Shown: one piece after another, positions 1-7,726 of the stretch
Numbering within the stretch: position 1 is the first letter of the stretch
How the letters are laid out: every line of letters begins with the position of its first letter
From: Pirellula sp.
Lineage (GTDB): Bacteria > Planctomycetota > Planctomycetia > Pirellulales > Pirellulaceae
Assembly: GCA_021300015.1 (NCBI GenBank)
Contig: JAJTFB010000013.1
Location: 1-40,574 of the forward strand
Length of the DNA: 40,574 nucleotides
Direction: 5' to 3'
The notes under the pieces: generated by a model
The model's database searches: none
Told to the model about the DNA's origin: nothing
Seen by the model: only the letters and a program-made list of their open reading frames with translations
Position numbers and translations under genes: made by a program

Positions 1-1
1 C

Positions 2-709
2 CAAGCTCGCCAAAGCCAAGCCCAGTCGGAGTTCCAACGCGCCAACTCGCTGCTGGCCCAGGCGGCGATCTCGCAGAGCGAATACCAATCGCGCGAGGCC
101 GACTTGCGATCCGCCAACGCCGAGGTCGAACGGGCCACGCAATCGATCGAGGAGGGTCGCATCCAGCTTTCGTTTGCGACCATCGCTGCGCCCTTTGATG
201 GGGTCATTGTGGACAAACAGGTCAAAGCGGGCGATACCGCAGTGCCCGGCCAAGTCCTCTTTCGCATCTACGATCCGACCGAGATGCAACTCGTTGCCCA
301 GGTCCGCGAATCGCTTGCGCTCTCGCTCAAACCCGGACAGGCGATCACCGCGAGCCTCGATGCCTTGAACCTGGAAACCCTGGGGACCATCACCGAGGTG
401 GTACCCCAGGCCAACTCGGCGACGCACTCGTTCGAGGTCAAGGTTCAATGCCAGTTGCCCGAGGGGATTTATAGTGGGATGTTCGGTCGGCTGAAACTCC
501 CGCTCGGTACGGAGGAAGCGATCTTGGTGCCGCAAACGGCGATCGCTCGCATCGGCCAATTGGCCATGGTCATGGTCGTACACGAAGGGCACATCCGTCG
601 ACGCAATGTCCAACTCGGTCGCCAATATGGCGATCAAATCCAAATCCTAGCTGGTCTGCAATCGGGGGAAACGATCCTGCTTAGCAAAGCACTCAGGGAG
701 GGTCGATAA
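2..709 (+). CDS. RND efflux periplasmic adaptor (HlyD/MFP family), 5'-truncated
   Basis: The C-terminal 235 residues of a membrane fusion protein that bridges an inner-membrane RND pump to an outer-membrane channel. The reading frame is open to the window edge, so the N-terminus and signal sequence lie upstream. The first 55 or so residues are Gln/Ala/Glu-rich and look like the descending coiled-coil hairpin. They are followed by a lipoyl-like segment (FATIAAPFDGVIVDKQVKAG) and then beta-barrel and membrane-proximal domains (VPQTAIARIG, GLQSGETILL). The stop codon overlaps the start of the next gene by one base (TAATG), which indicates translational coupling with the RND permease. The substrate cannot be told from this fragment. 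Confidence 0.9.
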   Translation, partial: QARQSQAQSEFQRANSLLAQAAISQSEYQSREADLRSANAEVERATQSIEEGRIQLSFATIAAPFDGVIVDKQVKAGDTAVPGQVLFRIYDPTEMQLVAQVRESLALSLKPGQAITASLDALNLETLGTITEVVPQANSATHSFEVKVQCQLPEGIYSGMFGRLKLPLGTEEAILVPQTAIARIGQLAMVMVVHEGHIRRRNVQLGRQYGDQIQILAGLQSGETILLSKALREGR

Positions 710-1431
710 TGACTAGTCCATCGAAGAACGACCACGTCCCGAACGATTTTCTCTCGGGGATCGTCCGAGCGTTTCTCGAGAGCAACCTTTCGATCATCCT
801 GATCATCACCGCCTCTTTGGTGGGCCTCGCTGCGCTGTGGTTGACACCGCGCGAGGAGGATCCTCAAATCGTCGTCCCGCTTGCCGATATCTTCGTCAAC
901 GCTCCCGGTTACGACGCCGACCAAGTCGAGCAGCTCGTATCGACACCCCTGGAGCGCATGCTCTCGCAAATCGACGGTGTCGAATATGTCTACAGCATGT
1001 CGCGCGACGACCAAGCGATCATCACCGTCCGATTTTATGTAGGCCAAGACCGCGAAAGAAGCTTGGTCAAACTCTTCAAAAAGCTCAACGAGAATCAGGA
1101 TGTGATTCCATCGGCCGTCCGCGATTGGATTCTCAAGCCCGTTGAGATCGACGATGTGCCGATCGTGACCCTGGCCCTCCAAGGTGCCGGCAACGACAGC
1201 TTTCAATTGCGTCGCATCGGAGAAGAATTCGTCGAACGCCTCGCGACGATCCGCAACGTCAATCGCGCCTACCTCGTCGGCGGTGAGCCTCGAGTCGCGC
1301 AGGTGGAAATTTCGCCGGATCGATTGCAAGCTTATCAGCTCACGCTTATCGATGTGCAGCGGGCGATCCGCGCGGCCAACGACGTAGCGCCCGGAGACCA
1401 ATCGCTCGCAAGGACATGCAGATCCAACTGA
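709..1431 (+). CDS. RND efflux permease, N-terminal part (frame interrupted)
   Basis: The first 240 residues of an AcrB/CzcA-type inner-membrane proton-driven exporter. TM1 is at about residues 25-45 (NLSIILIITASLVGLAALWL). The porter-domain signatures follow in order: NAPGYDADQVEQLVSTPLE, then SRDDQAIITVRF, then GGEPRVAQVEISPDRLQAYQL. The frame ends abruptly after AIRAANDVAPGDQSLA with a short non-homologous tail (RTCRSN). The rest of the protein continues in the frame one base back, from about 1410. Intact members of the family are a single chain of roughly 1000-1100 residues, so this is half of a broken gene, a sequencing error, or a recoding site. It is coupled to the upstream adaptor gene. 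Confidence 0.85.
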   Translation: MTSPSKNDHVPNDFLSGIVRAFLESNLSIILIITASLVGLAALWLTPREEDPQIVVPLADIFVNAPGYDADQVEQLVSTPLERMLSQIDGVEYVYSMSRDDQAIITVRFYVGQDRERSLVKLFKKLNENQDVIPSAVRDWILKPVEIDDVPIVTLALQGAGNDSFQLRRIGEEFVERLATIRNVNRAYLVGGEPRVAQVEISPDRLQAYQLTLIDVQRAIRAANDVAPGDQSLARTCRSN

Positions 1432-4160
1432 GGACGTCGGCAGGGATTCGATACCCGCAGGAACTCAACGACTTGGTCGTCGGAGTTTTCCAAGGCATGC
1501 CGGTCTATCTCAAGGACATTGCCAAGGTGATCGATGGGGCCAGCGAACCGAGGACTTATGTTCGGCACGGTTGGGGTGCGGCTGCTGAGTTCCCACAGCA
1601 TGAAGCAACCCCTGGGAGTTTTCTCGGGAGCCACAGCGGAGCAGAGTTTCGGGCCGTTGGGGATTCGAGCCCGGCCGTGACGATCGCGATTTCCAAGCAA
1701 AAGGGGGCCAATGCCGTCTCGGTATCCCGTGCGGTCATCGAGCGGGCCGAGGAGCTTCGAAGGACGATTCTACCCGACGATGTCGATGTGGTCGTCACTC
1801 GCAACGCGGGACAGACGGCCGATGAAAAAGTCAACGAGTTGATCGAGGCCTTGGGGATCGCGATTTTGATCGTGATCTTGCTCCTGACTATCGGGATGGG
1901 ATGGAGGGAGGCATTCATCGTGGCGATCGCCGTTCCGGTGGTCTTTGGTCTGACCCTATTTGTCAATCTTCTCTTTGGCTTTACGATCAATCGCGTAACG
2001 CTCTTTGCCTTGATCTTGGCCTTGGGCCTTTTGGTCGACGATCCGATCGTCGATGTCGAGAACATCGCGAGGCACTTTCATGACCGCAAGCGAGCTTCGC
2101 GGAGGATTGTCATGGAGGCCGTCGCGGAGATTCGTCCGCCTTTGATCAGCGCGACACTCGCGGTGATCGTCAGCTTCTTGCCGATGTTCTTCATCACCGG
2201 CATGATGGGGCCTTATATGTCTCCGATGGCATTGAATGTCCCGGTCGCGATGCTCATGTCGATGCTCGTGGCCTTTACCATCACTCCATGGCTCAGCTAT
2301 CACGTGCTCAAGCACGGGTATGAGCACGGGTATGAGCACGGGTATGAGCACCGTGAGGACGTCGGCGAAGAGCCTTCCGATCTTGGGGTTCTGAGCCATC
2401 ATGCGGCTTACGATCCGGTAGCCGTCAGCAAGACGCTGCTTTATCGGATTTTTCGACCGATCATGGCACCGCTACTCAAGACCCGTTTTCGAGCCATCGT
2501 GTTTCTGCTTTTGATCGCTGGGTTGACGTTTGCAGCCATGGGGCTCGGGGCCTTGCGCATGGTCCCATTGAAGATGCTGCCGTTTGATAACAAAAACGAG
2601 TTTTTGGTGCTGCTCGATATGGATGAGGGGACCACGCTCGAGAGAACCGCAGCGGTCCTCCAGCAGATCGAAGACCGGATTGCGACCGAGCCCGAAGTGA
2701 TCGACTATACGGCGTATGTGGGCTGTCCGAGTCCCATCGATTTCAATGGACTCGTCCGCCATTACTACTTGCGAAACGGAACCCATCACGGAGAGATCCG
2801 AATCAATCTTGTAGGGAAAAAGAATCGCAATGAGCAAAGCCATGCCATCGCGCTGCGTTTGCGCGATCCGTTGACCGAAGTTGCACGCAACAACGGCGGA
2901 ACCTTGCGGATCGTCGAGTTGCCCCCTGGACCACCCGTCCTGGCCTCGATCGTCGCGGAGGTCTATGGCACGTCCGAAACATCCTACCGAGACTTATTGG
3001 CCTCGGGACGGATCGTCAAAGGCCGCTTGGAACGCGAGCCCGGAGTCGTCGAGGTCGACGACATGACCGAGGCTCCTATGACCCGTTTGACGTTTGTGCC
3101 CGATCAAGAGAAAGCGGCCCTGGCCGGGATCAGTGTCAGCGACATTGCCGCAGCCGTCAGGACCGCTTCGGTCGGTGAGACCAGCGGAATCCTGCGTGCC
3201 GAGACCGAACGAAGGCCTTTAGAGATCGTCGTTCGCTTGCCCCAAGAGTTGCGGCAAGACCCCCTGGAGCTCAGCCAAATCGCCGTGCGAGGTCAGAACC
3301 AATCGCTCGTGCGACTTACCGAGATCGGGCGATGGCAACAAGACCGGGTCGGTCAGACCATCTACCATAAGAACCTTCAGCGCGTCGCTTATGTCATGGC
3401 CGAAACGGCCGGCCGTCCACCGGCCGATTGCATCATCGATGTGCTGGCCGACGAAGCCACAGGCCAATCAGGCCGACAAGATGTTTCGTTTGTGGCCGAG
3501 GGCCAGGCGCGCCGGGTCGAGTCCCGGACGTTTCTGCGGAACGGATCGGGGATCGCTTGGGGATTGCAAGAGGGACACACCGCCCGATTCTCTGGGGAAG
3601 GCGAGTGGCAAATCACGCTCGATGTGTTCCGGGATCTTGGGTTGGCCTTCGGAGCGGCCATGGTCCTGATCTACATCATCTTGGTCGCACAGACCGGCTC
3701 GTTTCTGGTCCCTGTGATCGTCATGCTCGCGATCCCATTGACGGTCTTGGGTGTCATGCCTGGATTCTATTTGCTCAACGAACTTGCAGCGAGCAGTTCG
3801 GGAGGCTACGCCGATCCGGTGTACTTTACCGCCACGGCGATGATCGGCATGATCGCCCTTTCGGGGATCGTCACACGCGACTCGATCATCTTGGTCGATT
3901 TCATGGAGCAAGCCGTCGCTGCTGGACGACCGCTCTTCGATGCGATCCTCGAGAGCCGCGTCGTGCGGCTGCGTCCGATCCTGCTGACGGCCGGGGCTGC
4001 GATGCTATCGGCCATCCCGGTGACGCTCGATCCGATCTTCTCAGGGTTGGGTTGGTCGCTGATCTTCGGGCTCATCGCCAGCACGATCTTCACCCTGTTT
4101 GTTATCCCTGTGACCTACTGGTTGTTCTATGCAGGAAGAACCGAAGGGATCAAGCGTTAG
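1416..4160 (+). CDS. RND efflux permease, main C-terminal part
   Basis: Continuation of the permease in the -1 frame, 914 residues from a nominal ATG. That ATG is probably not a true start, because the matching sequence extends a few codons upstream (ARKDMQIQLR). The porter domain, the TM2-TM6 bundle, a second porter/docking half and TM8-TM12 are all present. TM4 carries the proton-relay aspartates in LGLLVDDPIVDVENIARHF, and the C-terminal half ends normally in the last helix (LIFGLIASTIFTLFVIPVTYW). Two oddities are visible. One is an extra stretch of about 17 residues relative to the family near residues 53-86. The other is a 12-bp tandem repeat encoding (HGYE)x3 in the loop after TM6. The 3' end overlaps the convergent histidine kinase gene by 4 bp. 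Heavy-metal versus hydrophobe export cannot be decided. Confidence 0.85.
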   Translation: MQIQLRTSAGIRYPQELNDLVVGVFQGMPVYLKDIAKVIDGASEPRTYVRHGWGAAAEFPQHEATPGSFLGSHSGAEFRAVGDSSPAVTIAISKQKGANAVSVSRAVIERAEELRRTILPDDVDVVVTRNAGQTADEKVNELIEALGIAILIVILLLTIGMGWREAFIVAIAVPVVFGLTLFVNLLFGFTINRVTLFALILALGLLVDDPIVDVENIARHFHDRKRASRRIVMEAVAEIRPPLISATLAVIVSFLPMFFITGMMGPYMSPMALNVPVAMLMSMLVAFTITPWLSYHVLKHGYEHGYEHGYEHREDVGEEPSDLGVLSHHAAYDPVAVSKTLLYRIFRPIMAPLLKTRFRAIVFLLLIAGLTFAAMGLGALRMVPLKMLPFDNKNEFLVLLDMDEGTTLERTAAVLQQIEDRIATEPEVIDYTAYVGCPSPIDFNGLVRHYYLRNGTHHGEIRINLVGKKNRNEQSHAIALRLRDPLTEVARNNGGTLRIVELPPGPPVLASIVAEVYGTSETSYRDLLASGRIVKGRLEREPGVVEVDDMTEAPMTRLTFVPDQEKAALAGISVSDIAAAVRTASVGETSGILRAETERRPLEIVVRLPQELRQDPLELSQIAVRGQNQSLVRLTEIGRWQQDRVGQTIYHKNLQRVAYVMAETAGRPPADCIIDVLADEATGQSGRQDVSFVAEGQARRVESRTFLRNGSGIAWGLQEGHTARFSGEGEWQITLDVFRDLGLAFGAAMVLIYIILVAQTGSFLVPVIVMLAIPLTVLGVMPGFYLLNELAASSSGGYADPVYFTATAMIGMIALSGIVTRDSIILVDFMEQAVAAGRPLFDAILESRVVRLRPILLTAGAAMLSAIPVTLDPIFSGLGWSLIFGLIASTIFTLFVIPVTYWLFYAGRTEGIKR
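2313..2351 (+). repeat. 12-bp in-frame tandem repeat (HGYE)x3 in RND permease
   Basis: The unit CACGGGTATGAG is repeated three times without mismatch and is followed by a further CAC. It encodes HGYEHGYEHGYEH in the cytoplasmic loop region after TM6. Perfect identity suggests recent slippage expansion. The resulting His/Glu/Tyr cluster could bind metal, but that is only inference. Confidence 0.95.
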
Positions 4161-5110
4161 GCAGCCGGAGTCGCCCGTGCGGTATTGGCAACTGGGAATC
4201 GGATGCTGAAGGCAGTTCCTTTCCCAACGGTGCTCTCGACGCGGATACGACCTCGATGCTCGTCGATGATTTGCTTGCATGCGGTGAGTCCCAATCCCGT
4301 GCCCCCTTTGCCTGAGGCATCCGGTCCGGATTTGGTCGTGAAGAAACGGTCGAAGATTTTCGGCAGAACCTCTTTGGGAATTCCCGCGCCGTTGTCTCGG
4401 ACCGTCAGCACCACCGAGTCGGTCTTCGGCTCATGCTTGACGATGATTCGAATCGTGCCATTTTCTTTGATCGCTTGGCGAGCGTTGGTGATCAAGTTCA
4501 GGAGCAATCGCTGCAGTTGACTGGCCGATCCGAGGATCATCGGAACGCTCGACAACTCCTTTTGAACATCGATGCGGTACTTTTGGAGTTCCTTTTCCAG
4601 CAGGACCAGAGCGTCGTTGACGATTGCTACCAAATCGATCGGATCGAGGTTGCCGGTACCTGGACGAGCCAACCCTAGGACCAAACTGGTGATTTTCGCG
4701 CCTCGGTTTGCCGCATCGAGGATCCGCGATAAGGCTTTCTCGCGAGTCGCTTCGTCCTTGTGCCGCATGCCAAGCTTGGCATAGTTGAGGATCGTCATGA
4801 GCAGGTTGTTGAATTCGTGCGTCATGGTGCTGGTAAGCTCACCGACGCAGGCGAGGCGTTCCGAGTCGATCAGACGCTCTTCTAGCTGGGCGATCCAGCG
4901 GTCTTGGGCAGACCGATCGCTCGTGACATCATAATCGGGACCAACAACGGATTTTTGGTTTTTGCTCGACTCCATGATGGGTGTATCGGATTCTTTCGGC
5001 TGAGGGATGCACCAGGATTGCTCTTGTAGGGGCAATTGTGCTAGGAAAGATTCGCGAATCTTTTCCTCATGAAATGGTTCTAGAGTAAGCCCACTTAAAG
5101 CCAATCGCAT
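4157..5110 (-). CDS. Soluble sensor histidine kinase
   Basis: A 317-residue two-component histidine kinase without transmembrane segments or a recognisable PAS or GAF domain. The dimerisation helix carries the phospho-acceptor H98 (STMTHEFNNLL). The ATPase part has the N box (LLLNLITNARQAI, N205/N209), G1 box DNGAGI at 239-244, F box FDRFFTTK and G2 box GKGGTGLGL at 267-275, so it should be catalytically competent. No response regulator is adjacent. This start leaves only 9 bp to the divergent gene at 5120. An internal ATG at 4975 (MESSKNQKS, residue 46) would leave promoter space and removes only a weakly structured N-terminus, so the start is uncertain. The 3' end overlaps the RND gene by 4 bp. 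Confidence 0.9.
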   Translation of the reverse strand: MRLALSGLTLEPFHEEKIRESFLAQLPLQEQSWCIPQPKESDTPIMESSKNQKSVVGPDYDVTSDRSAQDRWIAQLEERLIDSERLACVGELTSTMTHEFNNLLMTILNYAKLGMRHKDEATREKALSRILDAANRGAKITSLVLGLARPGTGNLDPIDLVAIVNDALVLLEKELQKYRIDVQKELSSVPMILGSASQLQRLLLNLITNARQAIKENGTIRIIVKHEPKTDSVVLTVRDNGAGIPKEVLPKIFDRFFTTKSGPDASGKGGTGLGLTACKQIIDEHRGRIRVESTVGKGTAFSIRFPVANTARATPAA

Positions 5111-5119
5111 CTTATCGCC

Positions 5120-5380
5120 ATGAACACCTTGGAAGCCTTGGAAACAATGCTAGCAATCGCCCAAGATGAGGGGATCGAGGTACGCTCCGAGTGGCTCTCG
5201 GGAGTACGGGGAGGGTTGGTTCGGGTTGGGAGCAAGGCGGTGCTGTTTGTCGACCAGGCTCTGACAGTTCCCGAGCAGTTCGAGCAGGTTCGCGGTGCTC
5301 TAGGAGCGTTGGATTGGTCGCAAACGTCGCGTGGAGATCAGATGGCCGTCTGTTTGTCGAAGCCTATTTCGGACCGCTAG
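5120..5380 (+). CDS. Small conserved-looking hypothetical protein
   Basis: An 86-residue protein with no signal peptide or membrane segment. It begins MNTLEALETMLAIAQDEGIE, and the centre, GGLVRVGSKAVLFVDQALTV, resembles a short beta-rich domain. I do not recognise a named family. It reads divergently from the histidine kinase, and its last 4 bp overlap the end of the convergent metalloprotease gene. The tight packing between two real genes and normal codon use favour a real gene. It might be a small partner of one neighbour, but nothing in the sequence shows that. Confidence 0.6.
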   Translation: MNTLEALETMLAIAQDEGIEVRSEWLSGVRGGLVRVGSKAVLFVDQALTVPEQFEQVRGALGALDWSQTSRGDQMAVCLSKPISDR

Positions 5381-6858
5381 GGTCCGGGTGGGATTGGGCT
5401 GTTGGGTTGGCTGGCAGCTTGGCTTCGGGCGCGGTCCAGATCGGTCTTGAGCTCGCGCATGTAAGCGTGCCATTGAGACTGCAGAATTCTTAGGTCGCCG
5501 AACGAGTCGGTGAAGAGTTCGACGAGTTGGCCACGGGTGATGCTTCCGTGGGTTGTCTGGATCTCGGAGATTTTTCGGTAGTAGCCGATGAGTTTTTCAA
5601 AGTGCCGTTCCATCAAGAAGTGGGTCAGTCCCCAGGCTTGCCCGTAGACCTCGGCTTCTTCTTGTTGGTTCCTGGCGATATCGAACAGACCGTCGCAGAC
5701 CAGCAGTCCGATGTCTGCACGGCGAGGGTCCGAGGAGACGCGGTAGTAGCTTTTGAGTCGATTTTCGTTGACTGCGCCGATACCTCCCCAACCAGCATCG
5801 CTGGAGGTTTCGAAGTAGCTAGCAAGTCCTTCGTGGGCCCATCGCAGGGCGATTTGATCGCGGGGCATAATCCCGGTGTTGCCGGCAAGTTGATGGGTCG
5901 CTTCGTGCGAGACGACTTCGATGTCGTCGTCTTCTCGGGTGAGTTTGACGAGCAGTTCGACGGTGTTGGCCAAATAAGCTGCATCTTTGGCCTGCACGGT
6001 GCCCCGAGCTCTCATTTTATTGCGTTGGAGCTCCTTGGAATGCTGTTCCAAATCGCGCATGCGCTGCGTGGTCCCTTGGTCGAAAAACACAGCGACATTG
6101 TCCTCCGAGGACCAGTACCCAAGAGCCCCGACGAGCGACGGATCGCGTTGCTGCGAATAGCTGACGTAGTCTTGCTCTTTTCCAAAAAGGACCACTTTCA
6201 TCGGCTCTTTGGGGGGCTCGAGAACGACCCCTTCGAGGGCGAACTTCATGAAGTACGACTCGTAGACTTTTTCGAGCAAGTCCAGGCGGCTCTGCCAGCG
6301 GCTCTGGCGTCGACGACCGACCTTACTCGATCCGGTATCGTGGAGTAGGAGATAATGGTCGCTGCGCGCCAGTTCCATCGATGGGATCGGAACCGAGTCG
6401 CGCAACTGCTGCTCGGAGGATTCCCAGCCGGTGACTGGTTGCTTGATCCTTTTGCGAGCTTCGAGCAGCCTGAGCATGGTCGGGTGATCGGGTTGGATTT
6501 TGTAAGCCGCGTTGCAGCATTCGCGGAACTCTTCGAGAAAACCGCTGCGCAGGGCAAAGCGGGCCGCTTGGATGTAGTCGTCGAACCGCTGCTCTTGACG
6601 AGCGACGTTTGCCAAACGTCGGTACTCCTCGAGTTTCGTCGGCGCTTTGATCACCAAAGCCGATTCGTGACTGAAGGTCAACGTCCCGAGCGACGGGTGC
6701 GTGTACTCGAAGGTGCCTTGGCCGACCCCTTTGGTCTTTCCCTCCAGGAGCACGGTGACCTGAGTCCCAGGCAATCGATAGACGACAAAATCGGCGTGAG
6801 CGACCAGTCCGAGGCAGAGGGTGGCTATGGATGCAGTCAGAATGCTTGGGAAATGCAC
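5377..6858 (-). CDS. Secreted DUF1570-type zinc metalloprotease-like protein
   Basis: A 493-residue exported protein. I chose the GTG at 6858 because it gives a clean signal peptide (MHFPSILTASIATLCLGLVAHA, cut before DF); a TTG at 6876 is also possible. An N-terminal beta segment and a helical TPR-like stretch (about 75-140) precede the catalytic part. That part has a gluzincin zinc site HEATH at about 318-322 and a downstream WAHEGLASYFE that supplies the glutamate ligand. This is the arrangement of DUF1570 proteins, which are abundant in planctomycetes. The substrate is unknown. The role is probably periplasmic or extracellular peptide or glycopeptide hydrolysis, by inference. A 15-bp tandem repeat lies just upstream of the start. 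Confidence 0.8.
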   Translation of the reverse strand: MHFPSILTASIATLCLGLVAHADFVVYRLPGTQVTVLLEGKTKGVGQGTFEYTHPSLGTLTFSHESALVIKAPTKLEEYRRLANVARQEQRFDDYIQAARFALRSGFLEEFRECCNAAYKIQPDHPTMLRLLEARKRIKQPVTGWESSEQQLRDSVPIPSMELARSDHYLLLHDTGSSKVGRRRQSRWQSRLDLLEKVYESYFMKFALEGVVLEPPKEPMKVVLFGKEQDYVSYSQQRDPSLVGALGYWSSEDNVAVFFDQGTTQRMRDLEQHSKELQRNKMRARGTVQAKDAAYLANTVELLVKLTREDDDIEVVSHEATHQLAGNTGIMPRDQIALRWAHEGLASYFETSSDAGWGGIGAVNENRLKSYYRVSSDPRRADIGLLVCDGLFDIARNQQEEAEVYGQAWGLTHFLMERHFEKLIGYYRKISEIQTTHGSITRGQLVELFTDSFGDLRILQSQWHAYMRELKTDLDRARSQAASQPNSPIPPGP

Positions 6859-6888
6859 AATGCCTCGCAGGTGCAAAGCTTTCCGTAC

Positions 6889-6963
6889 TCGGGGCGATGA
6901 GCCTCGGGGCGATGAGCCTCGGGGCGATGAGCCTCGGGGGGGTGAGCCTCGGTGGGGTGAGCA
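6889..6963. repeat. 15-bp tandem repeat, five units, upstream of the metalloprotease
   Basis: Five head-to-tail copies of TCGGGGCGATGAGCC. The three copies at 6889-6933 are identical, and 6934-6948 and 6949-6963 are diverged. The array starts 31 bp upstream of the chosen start codon of the metalloprotease gene, where a promoter or 5' leader would be expected. No start codon joins it in frame to that gene. Confidence 0.95.
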
Positions 6964-7369
6964 AGTGGCGAGAGGATCGAGCGAAGGGGTTTCGATAGTT
7001 GGTGGCTCTGTGTCGCGGTTCGGGGCGCTGTTTTGGACTCTGTTCTGGCTAGTAATTGGCCTAAGATCGACCCTCGAGCATCGATCACCGGGGTCATTAC
7101 GGGGTCATTATGGATAAGGGACGGGGAAAAAGACAGGTTCGAGTGTCGAAACCGTCTGTCGGGCACCCACCGGGGGGGTAGCGGAAATCTTTTGTCGTTT
7201 TTTGACCTAGTGACCAAACTAGTCACTGCTCCGGTTCACATTATCTTAACTGACGGTTACCTCGTAGGTTAGGAACGCTCCTGGGGTCGATTTTTGGCTC
7301 TAGTAGGATTTCTTACCTAGCCCTCAAACCTAGTCTCCTGCGGACTTTGCGACGCGGAGAAGAAAAAAG
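6964..7369. other. Non-coding region with short repeats upstream of nrdJ
   Basis: No convincing gene is present: the overlapping short frames have no recognisable domain or start context. Three elements are visible. An 11-bp unit CGGGGTCATTA is duplicated at 7089-7110. An imperfect hairpin at 7132-7160 pairs GACAGGTTCGA with TCGAAACCGTCTGTC. A 6-bp inverted repeat AGTGAC/GTCACT lies at 7209-7227 with 7 bp between its arms. Their roles are unknown. Confidence 0.6.
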
Positions 7370-7397
7370 TTGACTTTGCGTTTGGAAACGATAAACT
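7370..7397 (+). promoter_or_regulatory. Possible sigma70-like promoter for nrdJ
   Basis: TTGACT at 7370-7375 is followed after 16 bp by TAAACT at 7392-7397 (four of six consensus -10 positions). It lies about 330 bp upstream of the nrdJ start and would give a long leader. Planctomycete promoter consensus is poorly constrained, so this is tentative. Confidence 0.25.
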
Positions 7398-7726
7398 GCG
7401 GGTCCATGACGCAACATGTAGTGCCATCGCGGCAGAAAAACTACCAAGGGTAGTGTTTTCGGTCGATAATGGAACTGCATGACACCTCGGTTGGGAATTG
7501 CCGCAAGCGACCAGGCAACCCCAATCGAAGCGTCGGAGGCTTGTAGGAGTTTGGAGCAAGAAGCTCCCAAGAGGTCGCAAGGAACCGTCTTTTCCAAGTT
7601 GCGCAAGTAAGGGCCCCTTTTTTCAGTCCAACCCCTCAGCGGTCCCCTATCCACTGAACCTTGGCCATTAGAAGAGCTTATTTGCTTTCCACCCCTAGTC
7701 ACCCCACATGGAGTCAATCCACAACA

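Noticed and set aside
1400-1420. Programmed ribosomal frameshift in the RND gene
   Set aside because: No slippery heptamer and no obvious downstream stimulatory structure. An indel is the simpler explanation.
7400-7660. Cobalamin riboswitch upstream of nrdJ
   Set aside because: GTCACTG- and GGGAA-like fragments occur, but the B12-box and core do not line up, and class II enzymes are not the usual targets. A model scan would be decisive.
7313-7717. 134-residue minus-strand frame before nrdJ
   Set aside because: No domain and no start context. It covers the putative promoter, and its codon use is unlike its neighbours.
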